Below are positions 1 through 7,766 of a DNA stretch of 11,749 nucleotides, in pieces. The stretch spans positions 1-11,749 of the forward strand of contig DATDMG010000516.1 in NCBI GenBank assembly GCA_036518955.1, given 5' to 3'. The translations under genes and the position numbers were made by a program. This stretch comes from DATDMG01 sp036518955. GTDB lineage: Bacteria > Actinomycetota > Actinomycetes > Actinomycetales > Kineosporiaceae. Under the pieces are notes generated by a model that was not told where the DNA came from, did not search any database, and saw only the letters and a list, made by a program, of their open reading frames with translations. Within the stretch, counting starts at the first letter, position 1. Each line of letters begins with the position of its first letter.

Positions 1-60
1 GGCCCGTGACTAACGATCTTGCGAGAAGTAGCGCTACGTCGATTCCGGGTTGGTGATTGG
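1..60 (+). repeat. Left terminal inverted repeat of the Tn3-family element
   Basis: Reading inwards, these 60 bases match the reverse complement of 5110-5169 at 50 of 60 positions without gaps. The best conserved blocks are GATCTT, GAGAAGTAGCG, TTCCGGGT and GGTGATTGG. The outer end reads GGCCCG rather than the usual GGGG, so the true tip could lie just left of the window. Sixty bases is longer than the 38 bp typical of Tn3 but comparable to the long repeats of TnpI-encoding Tn5401. Confidence 0.85.
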
Positions 61-88
61 GGATCCGGCGGGATGCGCGCGGTCGGGG

Positions 89-1093
89 TCAGCGGTTGCG
101 TCGGGCCGCGGGATCGCGGGCGGCGACGTGTGCGGCGACGGCGTCGACTCCTGGTCGGGCGTAGCGCTCCAGGGAGCGGACCGAGGCGTGCCGGGACCGG
201 GCGAGCAGCATCGGGGTGCTGGTGCCGGACTCCGCTTCGTGGGTGAGTGCGGAGTGGCGCAGCTGGTGCAGGACCCATCCCTGTTGCCGTCGTTGTGGGT
301 CGGCCAGGACGCGGGTGGCTTGTTCGAACAGTTCGCTGGCGCGCCGGTAGGACAGCCGGGCCCGGCGGGTTTCTGGGCAGGTGTCCAGGGTGGGGGTCCG
401 GGCTGGGGCGCATCGGTCGGTGAGGAACACCGGGCCGCGGGTGCGTCGTCCGAGCAGGCGGGGCAGCAGTTGCGCGGAGCCGGATTGCCAGTGCACCCAT
501 TCGACCGCGCCGCCCTTGGCGATGATCCGTCCGCGCTTGTTGGCCAGGTCCAGGTCCTCGACGTTCATGCGCAGCAGTTCGTCGGCGCGGGCTGCGGTCT
601 CGTACAGCAGCCGCCAGTACGTCTTCTCCCGCAAGTCGACGTCCAGCCGCCACAACGCTGCGACCTGTCCAGCCGACAGCGCCCGGGTGCGATCCGGCGG
701 TGATGGCCGCCGGTGCAAGCCGGAGGTGGGGTCGGTGGTCAGCCAACTCTGGGCGCGCCACCATCCGATCGCTGCCCGCACCACCGATAGCTCTCGGTTC
801 ACCGTGTCGGCGTCCACAGCGTTGGCTCGTGTCCGGTACGCGGTCGCAACCCGGACCGCGGTGTCCGGCTCGTCCAGCGAAGCCAGGGACAGCGGCGGTG
901 GTACCGCGCCTCGTCGGGCCGATCCCGCCGGCGGTTGCTCGCCGGCGAACAGCCAGCACCAGGTGGTCAGGGAGACCCGGTACACCCGGGCCGAGCCGGT
1001 CGAAACCCCGGCCGCGTGCAGGTACCGGTCGACCGCTGCGGCGTAGGAGACCAGAGCTGGTGATCCAGCGGCTGGTGAGTCGTTCCGGTCCAT
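89..1093 (-). CDS. tnpI: Tyrosine recombinase, probable TnpI-type cointegrate resolvase
   Basis: A 334-residue site-specific recombinase of the lambda-integrase/XerD fold. Residues about 12-115 form the SAM-like core-binding domain and about 140-325 the catalytic domain. The full catalytic set is visible: R169 (in ETAARADELL), K193 (IIAKGG), H276 and R279 (HQLRH), H302, and the nucleophile Y311 (SLERYARPG). I chose ATG at 1093 because a GGGGGTG ribosome site lies just upstream and it starts 20 bp after the HEPN gene's stop; a longer reading to 1192 would overlap that gene. Lying inside Tn3 ends next to tnpA and a four-motif inverted/direct repeat site, it most likely resolves transposition cointegrates. 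The alternative, an unrelated phage or island integrase, is less likely because no tRNA or att repeat was seen. Confidence 0.9.
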   Translation of the reverse strand: MDRNDSPAAGSPALVSYAAAVDRYLHAAGVSTGSARVYRVSLTTWCWLFAGEQPPAGSARRGAVPPPLSLASLDEPDTAVRVATAYRTRANAVDADTVNRELSVVRAAIGWWRAQSWLTTDPTSGLHRRPSPPDRTRALSAGQVAALWRLDVDLREKTYWRLLYETAARADELLRMNVEDLDLANKRGRIIAKGGAVEWVHWQSGSAQLLPRLLGRRTRGPVFLTDRCAPARTPTLDTCPETRRARLSYRRASELFEQATRVLADPQRRQQGWVLHQLRHSALTHEAESGTSTPMLLARSRHASVRSLERYARPGVDAVAAHVAARDPAARRNR

Positions 1094-1113
1094 GGCGACA
1101 CCCCCGTGTGGCC

Positions 1114-1836
1114 TTACGGTTTCGGTAACGCCCTCACGTTCTTGGCGGTCTCGGCGATGAGGGCGGCGACCAGCTGGAGGGCCTGGTCGCACTGGTCACG
1201 GACCAATTCCATCGGGCGGTGGTGACGTGCGGTGCCGGTCCCGGACGGATCCTGGTAGTCCAGGTCGTGCACGATCGCGTTGCGAGCCTTGAAGAAGTCG
1301 TCGAGGTCCTGCAGCTTGGCCACAGGTAGCTGGGCGTTCGTGATGCCCAGGGTGTCCCGGACCCGGCTCTTGAGGTCGTCGCTGCCCTGCAGGCTGGCCT
1401 TGGTCCGCGCCGCGATGTAGAGCCGGACGAGCTCGGCGCGGGGCTGGGGGTTCAGGATCGCCGCCTTGAGCCCGGCGGGATGAGCGGTCAACTCCTGGGC
1501 GACGAAGTCCTCGAACTTGGTCCTGGCGGTGTGGATGCCCTCGATGAGGAGCGGCAGGGTGTCCCGGAGCAGTCGTTTGCAGCAGGCGTCCAGGCCGCTG
1601 GAGGTGAACACCAGGGCGGCCCGTAGAAGGTCTTCCTCGTCCCGGGCGAGACGTCCGCGGGTGTCCTTACCTGTCGCAGCCTGGTTCGCCGCCCGCAGGA
1701 CGGCGAGCCCGTCGAGCACCCCGGTGACGCTTCCGTGGGCTCCGGACAGGTACCGCCATGCTCCCCCAGTTGGCGCGCACCGCGGCTTGGGCGGAAGTGG
1801 GGTTAGGGCGATGGAGGTGTATCCGTTGCCGGCCAT
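1114..1836 (-). CDS. HEPN-domain protein inside the Tn3 element, possible RNase toxin
   Basis: A 240-residue, mostly helical protein. Near the C-terminus FFKARNAIVHDLDY contains R185-x4-H190, the signature of the HEPN superfamily, in which the polar residue after Arg (N186 here) and the His form a metal-independent RNase site. The preceding region, about residues 28-150, is rich in amphipathic helices and resembles the larger HEPN families annotated as RiboL-PSP-HEPN or as hypothetical Streptomyces proteins. The ATG at 1836 follows a GGCGGGT ribosome site. It sits between the recombination site and tnpI, 20 bp from tnpI, so the two are probably co-transcribed. Toxin-antitoxin genes commonly occupy this spot in Tn3 elements, but no separate antitoxin or MNT nucleotidyltransferase is visible here. 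The HEPN call is fairly firm; RNase or toxin activity is inferred. Confidence 0.72.
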   Translation of the reverse strand: MAGNGYTSIALTPLPPKPRCAPTGGAWRYLSGAHGSVTGVLDGLAVLRAANQAATGKDTRGRLARDEEDLLRAALVFTSSGLDACCKRLLRDTLPLLIEGIHTARTKFEDFVAQELTAHPAGLKAAILNPQPRAELVRLYIAARTKASLQGSDDLKSRVRDTLGITNAQLPVAKLQDLDDFFKARNAIVHDLDYQDPSGTGTARHHRPMELVRDQCDQALQLVAALIAETAKNVRALPKP

Positions 1837-1851
1837 ACCCGCCTGTCCGAT

Positions 1852-1947
1852 GTCGCAGTAAACGCGGGCACCTCAGCGTCGATCACGGGGATCGTTCCCG
1901 CAGTACGGCGTCGGTCCTGCCGCAGTAAATCCGGAGTTTACCGCGGC
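1852..1947 (+). other. Putative TnpI recombination site (IRS-like): core plus two accessory motifs
   Basis: Four copies of an 11-bp motif, consensus GCCGCAGTAAA, lie between tnpA and the HEPN gene. Two form an inverted pair around a 7-bp spacer: 1919-1929 and 1937-1947, matching at 10 of 11 positions, with spacer 1930-1936. Two more lie in direct orientation at 1852-1862 (10/11) and 1897-1907 (8/11). The starts are 22 bp apart between the second accessory motif and the core and 45 bp between the accessory motifs, about two and four helical turns. An inverted core with two direct accessory motifs is the design of the Tn4430 internal recombination site (IR1/IR2, DR1/DR2). The core ends 8 bp from the tnpA stop and the outermost motif lies 16 bp before the HEPN start, so recombinase binding could also repress the HEPN-tnpI operon. 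Confidence 0.7.
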
Positions 1948-1954
1948 AACCGAG

Positions 1955-4900
1955 TCAGTCCTCGTCGTCGATGTTGTCGGGGTCGCGCAGCGGGCGCCGC
2001 TGGCCGCCGGTCCACGCCGCTGGTCGGAAGGTGTAGTGACCGTGGACGTTGATGTGGGCGTACCAGTAGGGGTGCAGCCGGGCCACGTCCCCGTCGCGGA
2101 CCGGGTAGCCGGAATCGCGCAGTTGGGTCAGGGCCAGGTCCAGGTACACGCTGTTCCAGAGGGTGACGGCGTTGACGATCAGCCCGAGGGCGCCGAGGTG
2201 GTCCTCCATCCCGGCGTGGTAGGCCTCGCGTAGCTCGCCCTTGCGGCCGTGGAACAGGTGCTTGGCCAGGCCGTGGCGTTCCTCCTGCAGGTTGCGCATC
2301 CGCTTGATGTCGCGCCGGTACGGTTCGCGGTCGACGTAGGACAGCACGTGCAGGGTCTTGAAGATCCGTCCGAAGTGGGCCAGCGCGAGGCCGAGCTGGG
2401 TGGGGTTGCCGCCGTGCTGCAGCATCCGGATGGCGTCGGAGGCGGCGATCTCCCCGGCGTGCACCGAGGCGGCCAGGCGCAGCAGGTCCGGCCAGTGCTG
2501 CTCGATCCGGCCGGTGTCGATCCGGTGGCGGGCGGCGGTCTCCAGCGGCCCGTAGTCGGCGCGGGTGTCGATGCGCCACAGCCGGGTGTCGGGCAGGTCG
2601 GCCAGCTCGGGCCGGTAGGACACCCCCAGCAGGGCCAGCAGGCCGAAGACCTGGTCGCTGTAGGACCCGGTGTCGGAGATGAGGACCTCGGGGCGGCGCC
2701 CGCCGTCGCGCCGGTACATCAGGTCCACCGAGTGCAGGGAGTCGCGTGGGGTGCCCGACAGCACGATCCGGGTCAGTTCCATCGCCTGGTCGTTGATCAG
2801 GTTGAGGTAGGTGACGCCCTTCTTGCGGCCGAAGTACTTCGGGTTCGCCCGGGCGTCGATGCTGCGCACCGGGACCACGAACCGGGTCCCGTCGACCGCG
2901 GCGACCAGGCCGCCGCCCCACGCGGCCACGGTCGCCACCCGGGCCTGCCCGTCCAGCAGGGGCACGTTGGCGCGGGCGTGGTTGTCGGCCCGCACGTAGT
3001 TCTGGTGCACGTGGCTGATCCGGGCCCGGGTCAGGGCGTCCACGCCGGGGGAGATCACCGGTTTCCAGCCGACGTTCAACGACTGGGCGGTCAAGATCGC
3101 CGACAGCGTGATGTCCAGGTCGGCCATCCCGCGCGAGCCGCCGCCGGAGATGTGGGTGTAGGCCGCGGCGAACTCCGGGTGCCAGCCCATCACCTCCAGC
3201 ACCAGGTCGGCGATGTCCACCCGGGGCATCATCGCCTGGCACCGCCGGCGCAGGTCGACCAGCGACGCCGGCTCCGGTACGGCCTTGAGCGCCTCGGCGT
3301 GCAGGCGCCCGTCGGCGTCCACGCTGACGTCCCCGTCCCGGGCCCGGCCGGCCATGTGCCGCCACGCCTCGCCCAACGCCTGCGTGTACTCGCCCAGCAG
3401 TTCCCCGGGGGTCTGGGGCAGTTGCAGGGAGTCCAGCAGCGCTTCCTTCTTGGTCTCCCACGCCTCCCCGGCCAGCAGCTGGGCGCGAGGGTCGGCCCAG
3501 CGGCCGGAGGCGACGGCGAAGATGTCACGGCGCCGGAGCCGGGTGTGGAACAGCTCCAGCACGCAGAACAGGTACCCGTTGCGGTCCACCGTCTCCTCGG
3601 GCCGGTCGAGGGGGAACACCTGGGCCTTCCAGCCCGGCGGGACGATGTCGACCGCGACCTTGCGGGCATCCAGGTACCCGGTCGGCACCCGCTTCGTCGG
3701 CCCGGCGTCCAGCAGGTCCGGCAACGCCCGCAACGCCGCCAGCACCGGCGCGGCCTGCGCGGTCGCACCGAACTCGATCGTCTCCACCAGCAGCCGCAGG
3801 AACCTGCGCACCAGCGGGTAGCGCGTCATCAACACCGACCGCCACTCCGCGTCCGGGTCCACCTGCGGCGGCAGCACCTCGTTGACGTGCTCGACCGCGG
3901 CCCGCAGCGCCGACCAGGGCACCACCGCCTCGATCATGTCCCGCAGCGCCCCCACGGTCAGGTCCTGGTCCCAGTCCTCCATATCCAGTAGCACCCCCAC
4001 CGCCTTGGACAGGCACTGGGCGTCCCTCCCGACCCGCGGGTACCGCCGGATCTGCTCGGCGGTGGTGACCCGTTCCGCCTTCGCCAACAACTCCGTCGTC
4101 ATGATCAGGTCGAACAGCTCCAGCGCCTGGTCGGTGGCCAGGGCCTCCAACTCCACCGCGGTCGCCACCATCGTGGCCACCTGCTTGACGTGCGGGCGCA
4201 TCTGTCGCAGCGTCGTCGCGGTCGCCCTCATCCCCGGCCGGGCCAGGTCGACCACCCGCCGGTGCGGCACCATCGACAGGTCGATCCGGCCCAGCCCGAT
4301 CTCGGCGATCTCGCCCACCCGCCGCATCGCCCCCCGCAACCCGGTGGCGGTCTGGTCCACCGGGCCGCGGCGTAGCTCCTCCAGCCGCGAGATCCGCCGT
4401 CCTGGCGGCACCTCCAACAACTCCCGCAGCACCCCCGCCTGCCACGGCTGCGGCTGGTCCGCCACCGTCTGCCAGAACCGCAGATTCGCCGCCCGCACCA
4501 CCCGGGCCACCAGTCGCTCCAACTCCTTGACCGCCGGCAGCAGCACCTGTCGACGACGAAGCCAGACCACCGCCTCCCGGAAGATCACGCGGGGGCCGTC
4601 CCCGGTGGCCCAGGCCCGGTGATCGATCCAGCGGATCAGCTCCTGCCGAACGTCCGCGAAGTCGCTCCACCCATCAACTTCGATGATCTCCCATCGGTGC
4701 TCGAACCGAGTCTGCCGCCGCTCCAGATACCCCTTGACCTGCGACGCGTCCGCAATGTCCAACTGGGCGGCCAGGTCGTCCAGCACCACCGCGGGCACGT
4801 CCAACGGATCGTCCAGGAACGTGCCCAGGTAGCGGACCGTGGTCAGCTGCAACGCGAACCCCAACCGGGTGGCGTCCCCACGGCGCTTGGCGACCAGCTT

Positions 4901-5044
4901 GCGGTCCTCGTCATCCAGCAGGAAGCACCGCTCGAGATCCTCCATCGGAGGCGGGCCGACGAACCGACCGAAGGTCTCCCTCTGCCCCGTAGACAAGAAC
5001 TCGTCACGCTCTACCGGTTCGTCGGGCGCCAGCTCATCAACCAC
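1955..5044 (-). CDS. tnpA: Tn3-family transposase TnpA
   Basis: A 1029-residue replicative transposase, close to the roughly 1000 residues usual for the family. The N-terminal DNA-binding region (about residues 15-170) has the typical FGRFVG...DDEDRKLVAKRRGD...LGFALQL...YLGTF series that recognises the terminal repeats. The C-terminal catalytic domain (about 600-1010) shows the DDE triad as D718 (VDGTRF), D791 (ISDTGSYSD) and E921 (QEERHGLAKHLFHGRKGEL). No frameshift or internal stop was seen, so it looks active. The start is GTG at 5044; no strong ribosome site is visible, but there is no other plausible start before the conserved region. The gene begins 65 bp inside the right repeat and ends 8 bp from the putative recombination site. 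Confidence 0.97.
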   Translation of the reverse strand: MVDELAPDEPVERDEFLSTGQRETFGRFVGPPPMEDLERCFLLDDEDRKLVAKRRGDATRLGFALQLTTVRYLGTFLDDPLDVPAVVLDDLAAQLDIADASQVKGYLERRQTRFEHRWEIIEVDGWSDFADVRQELIRWIDHRAWATGDGPRVIFREAVVWLRRRQVLLPAVKELERLVARVVRAANLRFWQTVADQPQPWQAGVLRELLEVPPGRRISRLEELRRGPVDQTATGLRGAMRRVGEIAEIGLGRIDLSMVPHRRVVDLARPGMRATATTLRQMRPHVKQVATMVATAVELEALATDQALELFDLIMTTELLAKAERVTTAEQIRRYPRVGRDAQCLSKAVGVLLDMEDWDQDLTVGALRDMIEAVVPWSALRAAVEHVNEVLPPQVDPDAEWRSVLMTRYPLVRRFLRLLVETIEFGATAQAAPVLAALRALPDLLDAGPTKRVPTGYLDARKVAVDIVPPGWKAQVFPLDRPEETVDRNGYLFCVLELFHTRLRRRDIFAVASGRWADPRAQLLAGEAWETKKEALLDSLQLPQTPGELLGEYTQALGEAWRHMAGRARDGDVSVDADGRLHAEALKAVPEPASLVDLRRRCQAMMPRVDIADLVLEVMGWHPEFAAAYTHISGGGSRGMADLDITLSAILTAQSLNVGWKPVISPGVDALTRARISHVHQNYVRADNHARANVPLLDGQARVATVAAWGGGLVAAVDGTRFVVPVRSIDARANPKYFGRKKGVTYLNLINDQAMELTRIVLSGTPRDSLHSVDLMYRRDGGRRPEVLISDTGSYSDQVFGLLALLGVSYRPELADLPDTRLWRIDTRADYGPLETAARHRIDTGRIEQHWPDLLRLAASVHAGEIAASDAIRMLQHGGNPTQLGLALAHFGRIFKTLHVLSYVDREPYRRDIKRMRNLQEERHGLAKHLFHGRKGELREAYHAGMEDHLGALGLIVNAVTLWNSVYLDLALTQLRDSGYPVRDGDVARLHPYWYAHINVHGHYTFRPAAWTGGQRRPLRDPDNIDDED

Positions 5045-5109
5045 GAGCGATCAACGCCGAGCCGACAACAACGGTTATGGCAGGTCGCACCGGGGCGCCC
5101 GCCGGGAGT

Positions 5110-5169
5110 CCAATCACCTACCCGGAACTGGCGTACCGCTACTTCTCACAAGATCACTCGTCGCGGGCC
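5110..5169 (-). repeat. Right terminal inverted repeat of the Tn3-family element
   Basis: Partner of the left repeat at 1-60 (50 of 60 positions identical). Its outer G at 5169 supplies the last base of the TAG stop that ends the truncated tniB, so the transposon boundary falls inside that gene. If the insertion made the usual 5-bp duplication, the flanking copy here is TAGTC (5170-5174), and the same five bases should precede position 1. Confidence 0.85.
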
Positions 5170-5576
5170 TAGTCGGGCATGCCGCGGATGGGCCTGGGGG
5201 CATTGCGGCGGACATGCTGGTCGATGCAGGCGTTGACTCGGCCGGCGAGGTCGCGAAGGTCGGCGACGAGTTGTTTGAAGGTGGCACCAGTGGCCGGGGT
5301 GTAGAACACGGTGCGGGAGCGGGCCAGGGCGGCGTAGACCGTGGCGTCGCTGTCGTGGCGGGGTCCCCACTCCTCCAGCAGGGGTTCGGCAGTGTCCCAG
5401 CGGGCATAGCGGCGGGCGGAGATGGTCTTGCCGACGCCGGCGGGGCCGAAGCACAGGCCGATGCAGGCGTCGCGGCGGACGGCGTGGGCGAACTCGACGA
5501 ACCGGCGGTGTTCCTTGGTGGCGATGAACGGGCCGGTCACGCGGGTGCGCCGTCGGGGCGGGCTGTCGGCGTTCAC
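5169..5576 (-). pseudogene. tniB: TniB-like AAA ATPase, truncated at the 3' end by the Tn3 insertion
   Basis: A 135-residue remnant of a transposition ATPase that in TniA/TniB elements selects target DNA and activates the transposase. The N-terminal FIATKEHRRFVEFAHAVRR segment and the Walker A loop GPAGVGKT (residues 44-51) are intact, but the reading frame stops at TAG (5171-5169) before any Walker B motif; related ATPases are usually roughly twice this length. The stop is formed by TA from the gene and the first G of the Tn3 repeat, so the break is the insertion junction. The start is GTG at 5576, which overlaps the tniA stop as GTGA and implies translational coupling. Without Walker B the product should not hydrolyse ATP. 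Confidence 0.85.
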
Positions 5577-7168
5577 GGCCCGGCCTGCGGCGGCTCGTCG
5601 TCGCTGTCGTCGCCCCCGTCGGCGTCGCGGTGGCCGGGCCGGTCTTCGAGGTAGACGTAGAGCTTGGCTGGACCGCTGGTCAGTGTGCTTTCGGGGGGTG
5701 TGGGAGCTCGGTTCGGGGGTGCGCCGGCCGAGGGGTCGGCGGTGGCCGGGTGGCGGGGCAGGTATTCGGCCACGGTGGAGCGGCGGTCGGTCAGCCGGGC
5801 GCGCAGGGCTCGCCGGTGGGCGGTGCGGGCGGCCTGGATGTCCTTGAGGGTGATCTGGGTGCCGGCGTAGTCGGGGCTGATCGCTCGGCACAGGAACTGG
5901 TTGCGGTGGAAGACGCGGATCTCTCCCAGGTCGCGGGGGTCGTAGCGGATGGTGACGGGTTCCCCGACGTAGGCGGCCAGGGTCGGGTCGAGGTAGCGCA
6001 GACCCTGGAAGCGGATCCCGTCGCGGTGCACCACGCGGGGTTTGGCGACCATCACCAGCAGCAGGTCGAGGGCTTCGAGGCTGTCGGGAGTGCGCGGCAG
6101 CCAGCCGTCGGCCAGCCAGGCCTGCTGCGGCGGGACGCCGGTCTCGCTGTGGGGCTGCTGGTGATAGGTCTGGGTGATCCAGGCGGCCAGGGTCGCGTCG
6201 AACTCGGGCAGGGTCAGCCGAGCGTGCGGGCGCCGGTGTCCAGGGGTCAGGTAGCCGGGCAGGTGGGGCAGCAGGCTGGTGGTGACCGTGCCCATGAATC
6301 GCTCGACCTTGCCGCGTCCTTGGGGTCGGGCTACCGCGGAGTGCACGAGGTGGATGTGCAGGTCTGCGGCGACCGCGGTGATGTGGTCGCTGGTGAAGTC
6401 GCTGCCGTGATCGACGTAGAGAACGTCCGGTAGGCCGTGCACGGCCCAGGTGGGATCGGTCTTGCGCCAGATCGCCTGTCGCAGCGCCAGCGACAGGTTC
6501 AGCGCCGACGGGGCGCCGAGGAAGGCGGTGTAGCCGGCCACTGCCCGGGAGCAGTCGTCCAGCACCACGGTCAGCCAGGGGCGCGCCGGCTTGTTCGAGC
6601 TGTCCAGGATCAGGATGTCCAGCTGGGTGTGGTCGGCCTGCCAGATCTGGTTGGGCCGCTCGGCCTGGCGCCGGTAGACCAGCTCGTAGCGGTCCCGGAA
6701 GGCCTGCGACCCGTCGTGGGCCAGGGTCTGCAGGTGCGGGTGGAGCCGGGAGGTGATCGCGTAGACGCTGCTGTAGGACGGGACCGGCCACCCCCTCGCC
6801 GCCGCGACGGGAGCCACCTGGCGGGTGATCGTGGCGACGGACGACCGGGGCGGGGTCAGAGCCAGCCCTTCGATCAGAGCCACCAGCTCGTCGGGGAAGC
6901 TGCGCCGGCCGGAATCGGCCCGTTCCGCCCGGGCGAGCCCGGCCAGGCCGCTTTCCCGGTAGCGGGCCAGCCACCGCTGCGCAGTGCGAGGCGACACTCC
7001 CGCCTCTTGTGCGGCCCGGACCAGGGCCACCCCGTCGTCCAGATGAGGACGTAGGACCTGCCAGCGGGCCAGCGCCTGCTGATTCAGGGCCTCACCGGTT
7101 GTCGGTGGCGTCCTGGTCGGTGACGACGGCGGGTCGGTGCCGGGGGGCCGGCCTCTGGCCCTGGCCAT
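5573..7168 (-). CDS. tniA: TniA-like DDE transposase (rve integrase core, Mu-type C-terminal domain)
   Basis: A 531-residue transposase. Residues about 28-80 hold a helix-turn-helix (AAQEAGVSPRTAQRWLARYRESG). The RNase H-like core spans about 170-300 with D179 (IWQADHTQLD), D253 (LYVDHGSDF) and E289 (GRGKVERF); 35 residues separate the second D and the E, the classic DD35E spacing. A small beta-barrel of the Mu transposase C-terminal type follows at about 380-425 (FQGLRYLDPTLAAYVGEPVTIRYDP). The acidic, Pro-rich tail may contact the ATPase. ATG at 7168 was chosen because it lies one base after the resolvase stop (TGA-C-ATG); an upstream in-frame reading would run deep into the resolvase gene. 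The catalytic protein looks intact, but its ATPase partner is broken, so autonomous movement is unlikely unless tniB is supplied in trans. Confidence 0.92.
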   Translation of the reverse strand: MARARGRPPGTDPPSSPTRTPPTTGEALNQQALARWQVLRPHLDDGVALVRAAQEAGVSPRTAQRWLARYRESGLAGLARAERADSGRRSFPDELVALIEGLALTPPRSSVATITRQVAPVAAARGWPVPSYSSVYAITSRLHPHLQTLAHDGSQAFRDRYELVYRRQAERPNQIWQADHTQLDILILDSSNKPARPWLTVVLDDCSRAVAGYTAFLGAPSALNLSLALRQAIWRKTDPTWAVHGLPDVLYVDHGSDFTSDHITAVAADLHIHLVHSAVARPQGRGKVERFMGTVTTSLLPHLPGYLTPGHRRPHARLTLPEFDATLAAWITQTYHQQPHSETGVPPQQAWLADGWLPRTPDSLEALDLLLVMVAKPRVVHRDGIRFQGLRYLDPTLAAYVGEPVTIRYDPRDLGEIRVFHRNQFLCRAISPDYAGTQITLKDIQAARTAHRRALRARLTDRRSTVAEYLPRHPATADPSAGAPPNRAPTPPESTLTSGPAKLYVYLEDRPGHRDADGGDDSDDEPPQAGP

Positions 7169-7169
7169 G

Positions 7170-7766
7170 TCAGCCGGTTCCCGCCGCGGTGGTGGCCCGG
7201 GCGCGCTCCAGGGCGCGGTAGACGGTGGGCCGGGAAACGGAGAACATCTCCGCCAGGTCGGCGATCGAGTGCTCACCGGCGCTGTGGAGCTGCACGAGGT
7301 GGGCCTGCTGGCGGGCGGACAGCTTGGGCGGCTTGCCCCGCAGCTTGCCCCGGGCCCGGGCCACGGCCATCCCCTCCCGGGTGCGCATCCGCAGCAGGTC
7401 GACCTCGAACTCGGCGAAGGTGGCCAGCACGTTGAAGAACATCTTGCCCATCGGGTCGGTCGGGTCGTAGATCGCCCCGCCGAGGGACAGCCGGACCCCG
7501 CGGGCGGCCAGGGCGTCGCCGATCTCCCTCGCGTCGGGCACCGAGCGGGCCAGCCGGTCCAGCTTGGGCACCACCAGGGTGTCCCCGGCCCGCACCGCGG
7601 CCAGCGCCTGGTCCAGTCCCGGCCGGGCCCGGCGGGTGCCGGTCAGCCCGTGATCGAGGTAGATCCGGTCCTCGGCCACCCCCAGCCCCAGCAGGGTCTG
7701 CCGTTGGGCGGTCAGGTCCTGCTCGTCAGTCGAGCACCGCGCATACCCGATCAAGGTCGCTGTCAC
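7170..7766 (-). CDS. tnpR: Serine resolvase of the Tn3/TniR type
   Basis: A 198-residue small serine recombinase, normal length for a resolvase/invertase. The N-terminal catalytic domain opens with IGYARCSTDEQ, with nucleophile S12 and conserved R10; the LDRLARS motif and the FAEFEVDLLRMRTREG helix E follow. The C-terminal helix-turn-helix at about 150-195 (IADLAEMFSVSRPTVYRALER) binds the res site. The start is GTG at 7766 with no clear ribosome site, so it could be leaderless. It is the first gene of the operon with tniA and tniB and would resolve cointegrates of the TniA/TniB element. Its res site should lie in the 144 bp upstream. It belongs to this element rather than to the Tn3 element, which has its own tyrosine recombinase. 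Confidence 0.94.
   Translation of the reverse strand: MTATLIGYARCSTDEQDLTAQRQTLLGLGVAEDRIYLDHGLTGTRRARPGLDQALAAVRAGDTLVVPKLDRLARSVPDAREIGDALAARGVRLSLGGAIYDPTDPMGKMFFNVLATFAEFEVDLLRMRTREGMAVARARGKLRGKPPKLSARQQAHLVQLHSAGEHSIADLAEMFSVSRPTVYRALERARATTAAGTG

Larger units (their letters stand above)
1..5169 (-). mobile_element. Tn3-family transposon (TnpA/TnpI type) carrying a HEPN gene
   Basis: A compact element bounded by long inverted repeats at 1-60 and 5110-5169. All three genes read leftwards: tnpA, then a HEPN-domain protein, then a tyrosine recombinase, with a putative recombination site between tnpA and the HEPN gene. Gene edges lie close to the repeats (recombinase stop 28 bp inside the left repeat, tnpA start 65 bp inside the right one), which fits a minimal transposon without a large cargo. 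Tn3 elements normally resolve cointegrates with a serine resolvase; a tyrosine recombinase in that role is the Tn4430/Tn5401 arrangement. The left tip may extend a few bases beyond the window. The element appears to have inserted into a tniB gene of another transposon. Confidence 0.85.

Noticed and set aside
89..1093. Integrase of a phage, ICE or genomic island
   Set aside because: No tRNA, direct att repeats or excisionase were seen, and the gene lies within Tn3 terminal repeats beside a TnpI-like site.
89..1192. Longer start for the tyrosine recombinase at 1192
   Set aside because: It would overlap the HEPN gene by 79 bp and adds an Arg-rich stretch without domain; the ATG at 1093 has a ribosome site.
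1938..3461. A 507-codon minus-strand frame overlapping tnpA
   Set aside because: An Arg/Pro/Gly-rich product in a shifted frame of tnpA, with no domain; tnpA itself is unbroken, so it is not a frameshift fragment.
2249..3991. A 580-codon plus-strand open frame opposite tnpA
   Set aside because: It is the mirror of a strongly conserved Tn3 transposase; its low-complexity Val/Gln/Gly/His-rich product is typical of an antisense frame in GC-rich DNA.
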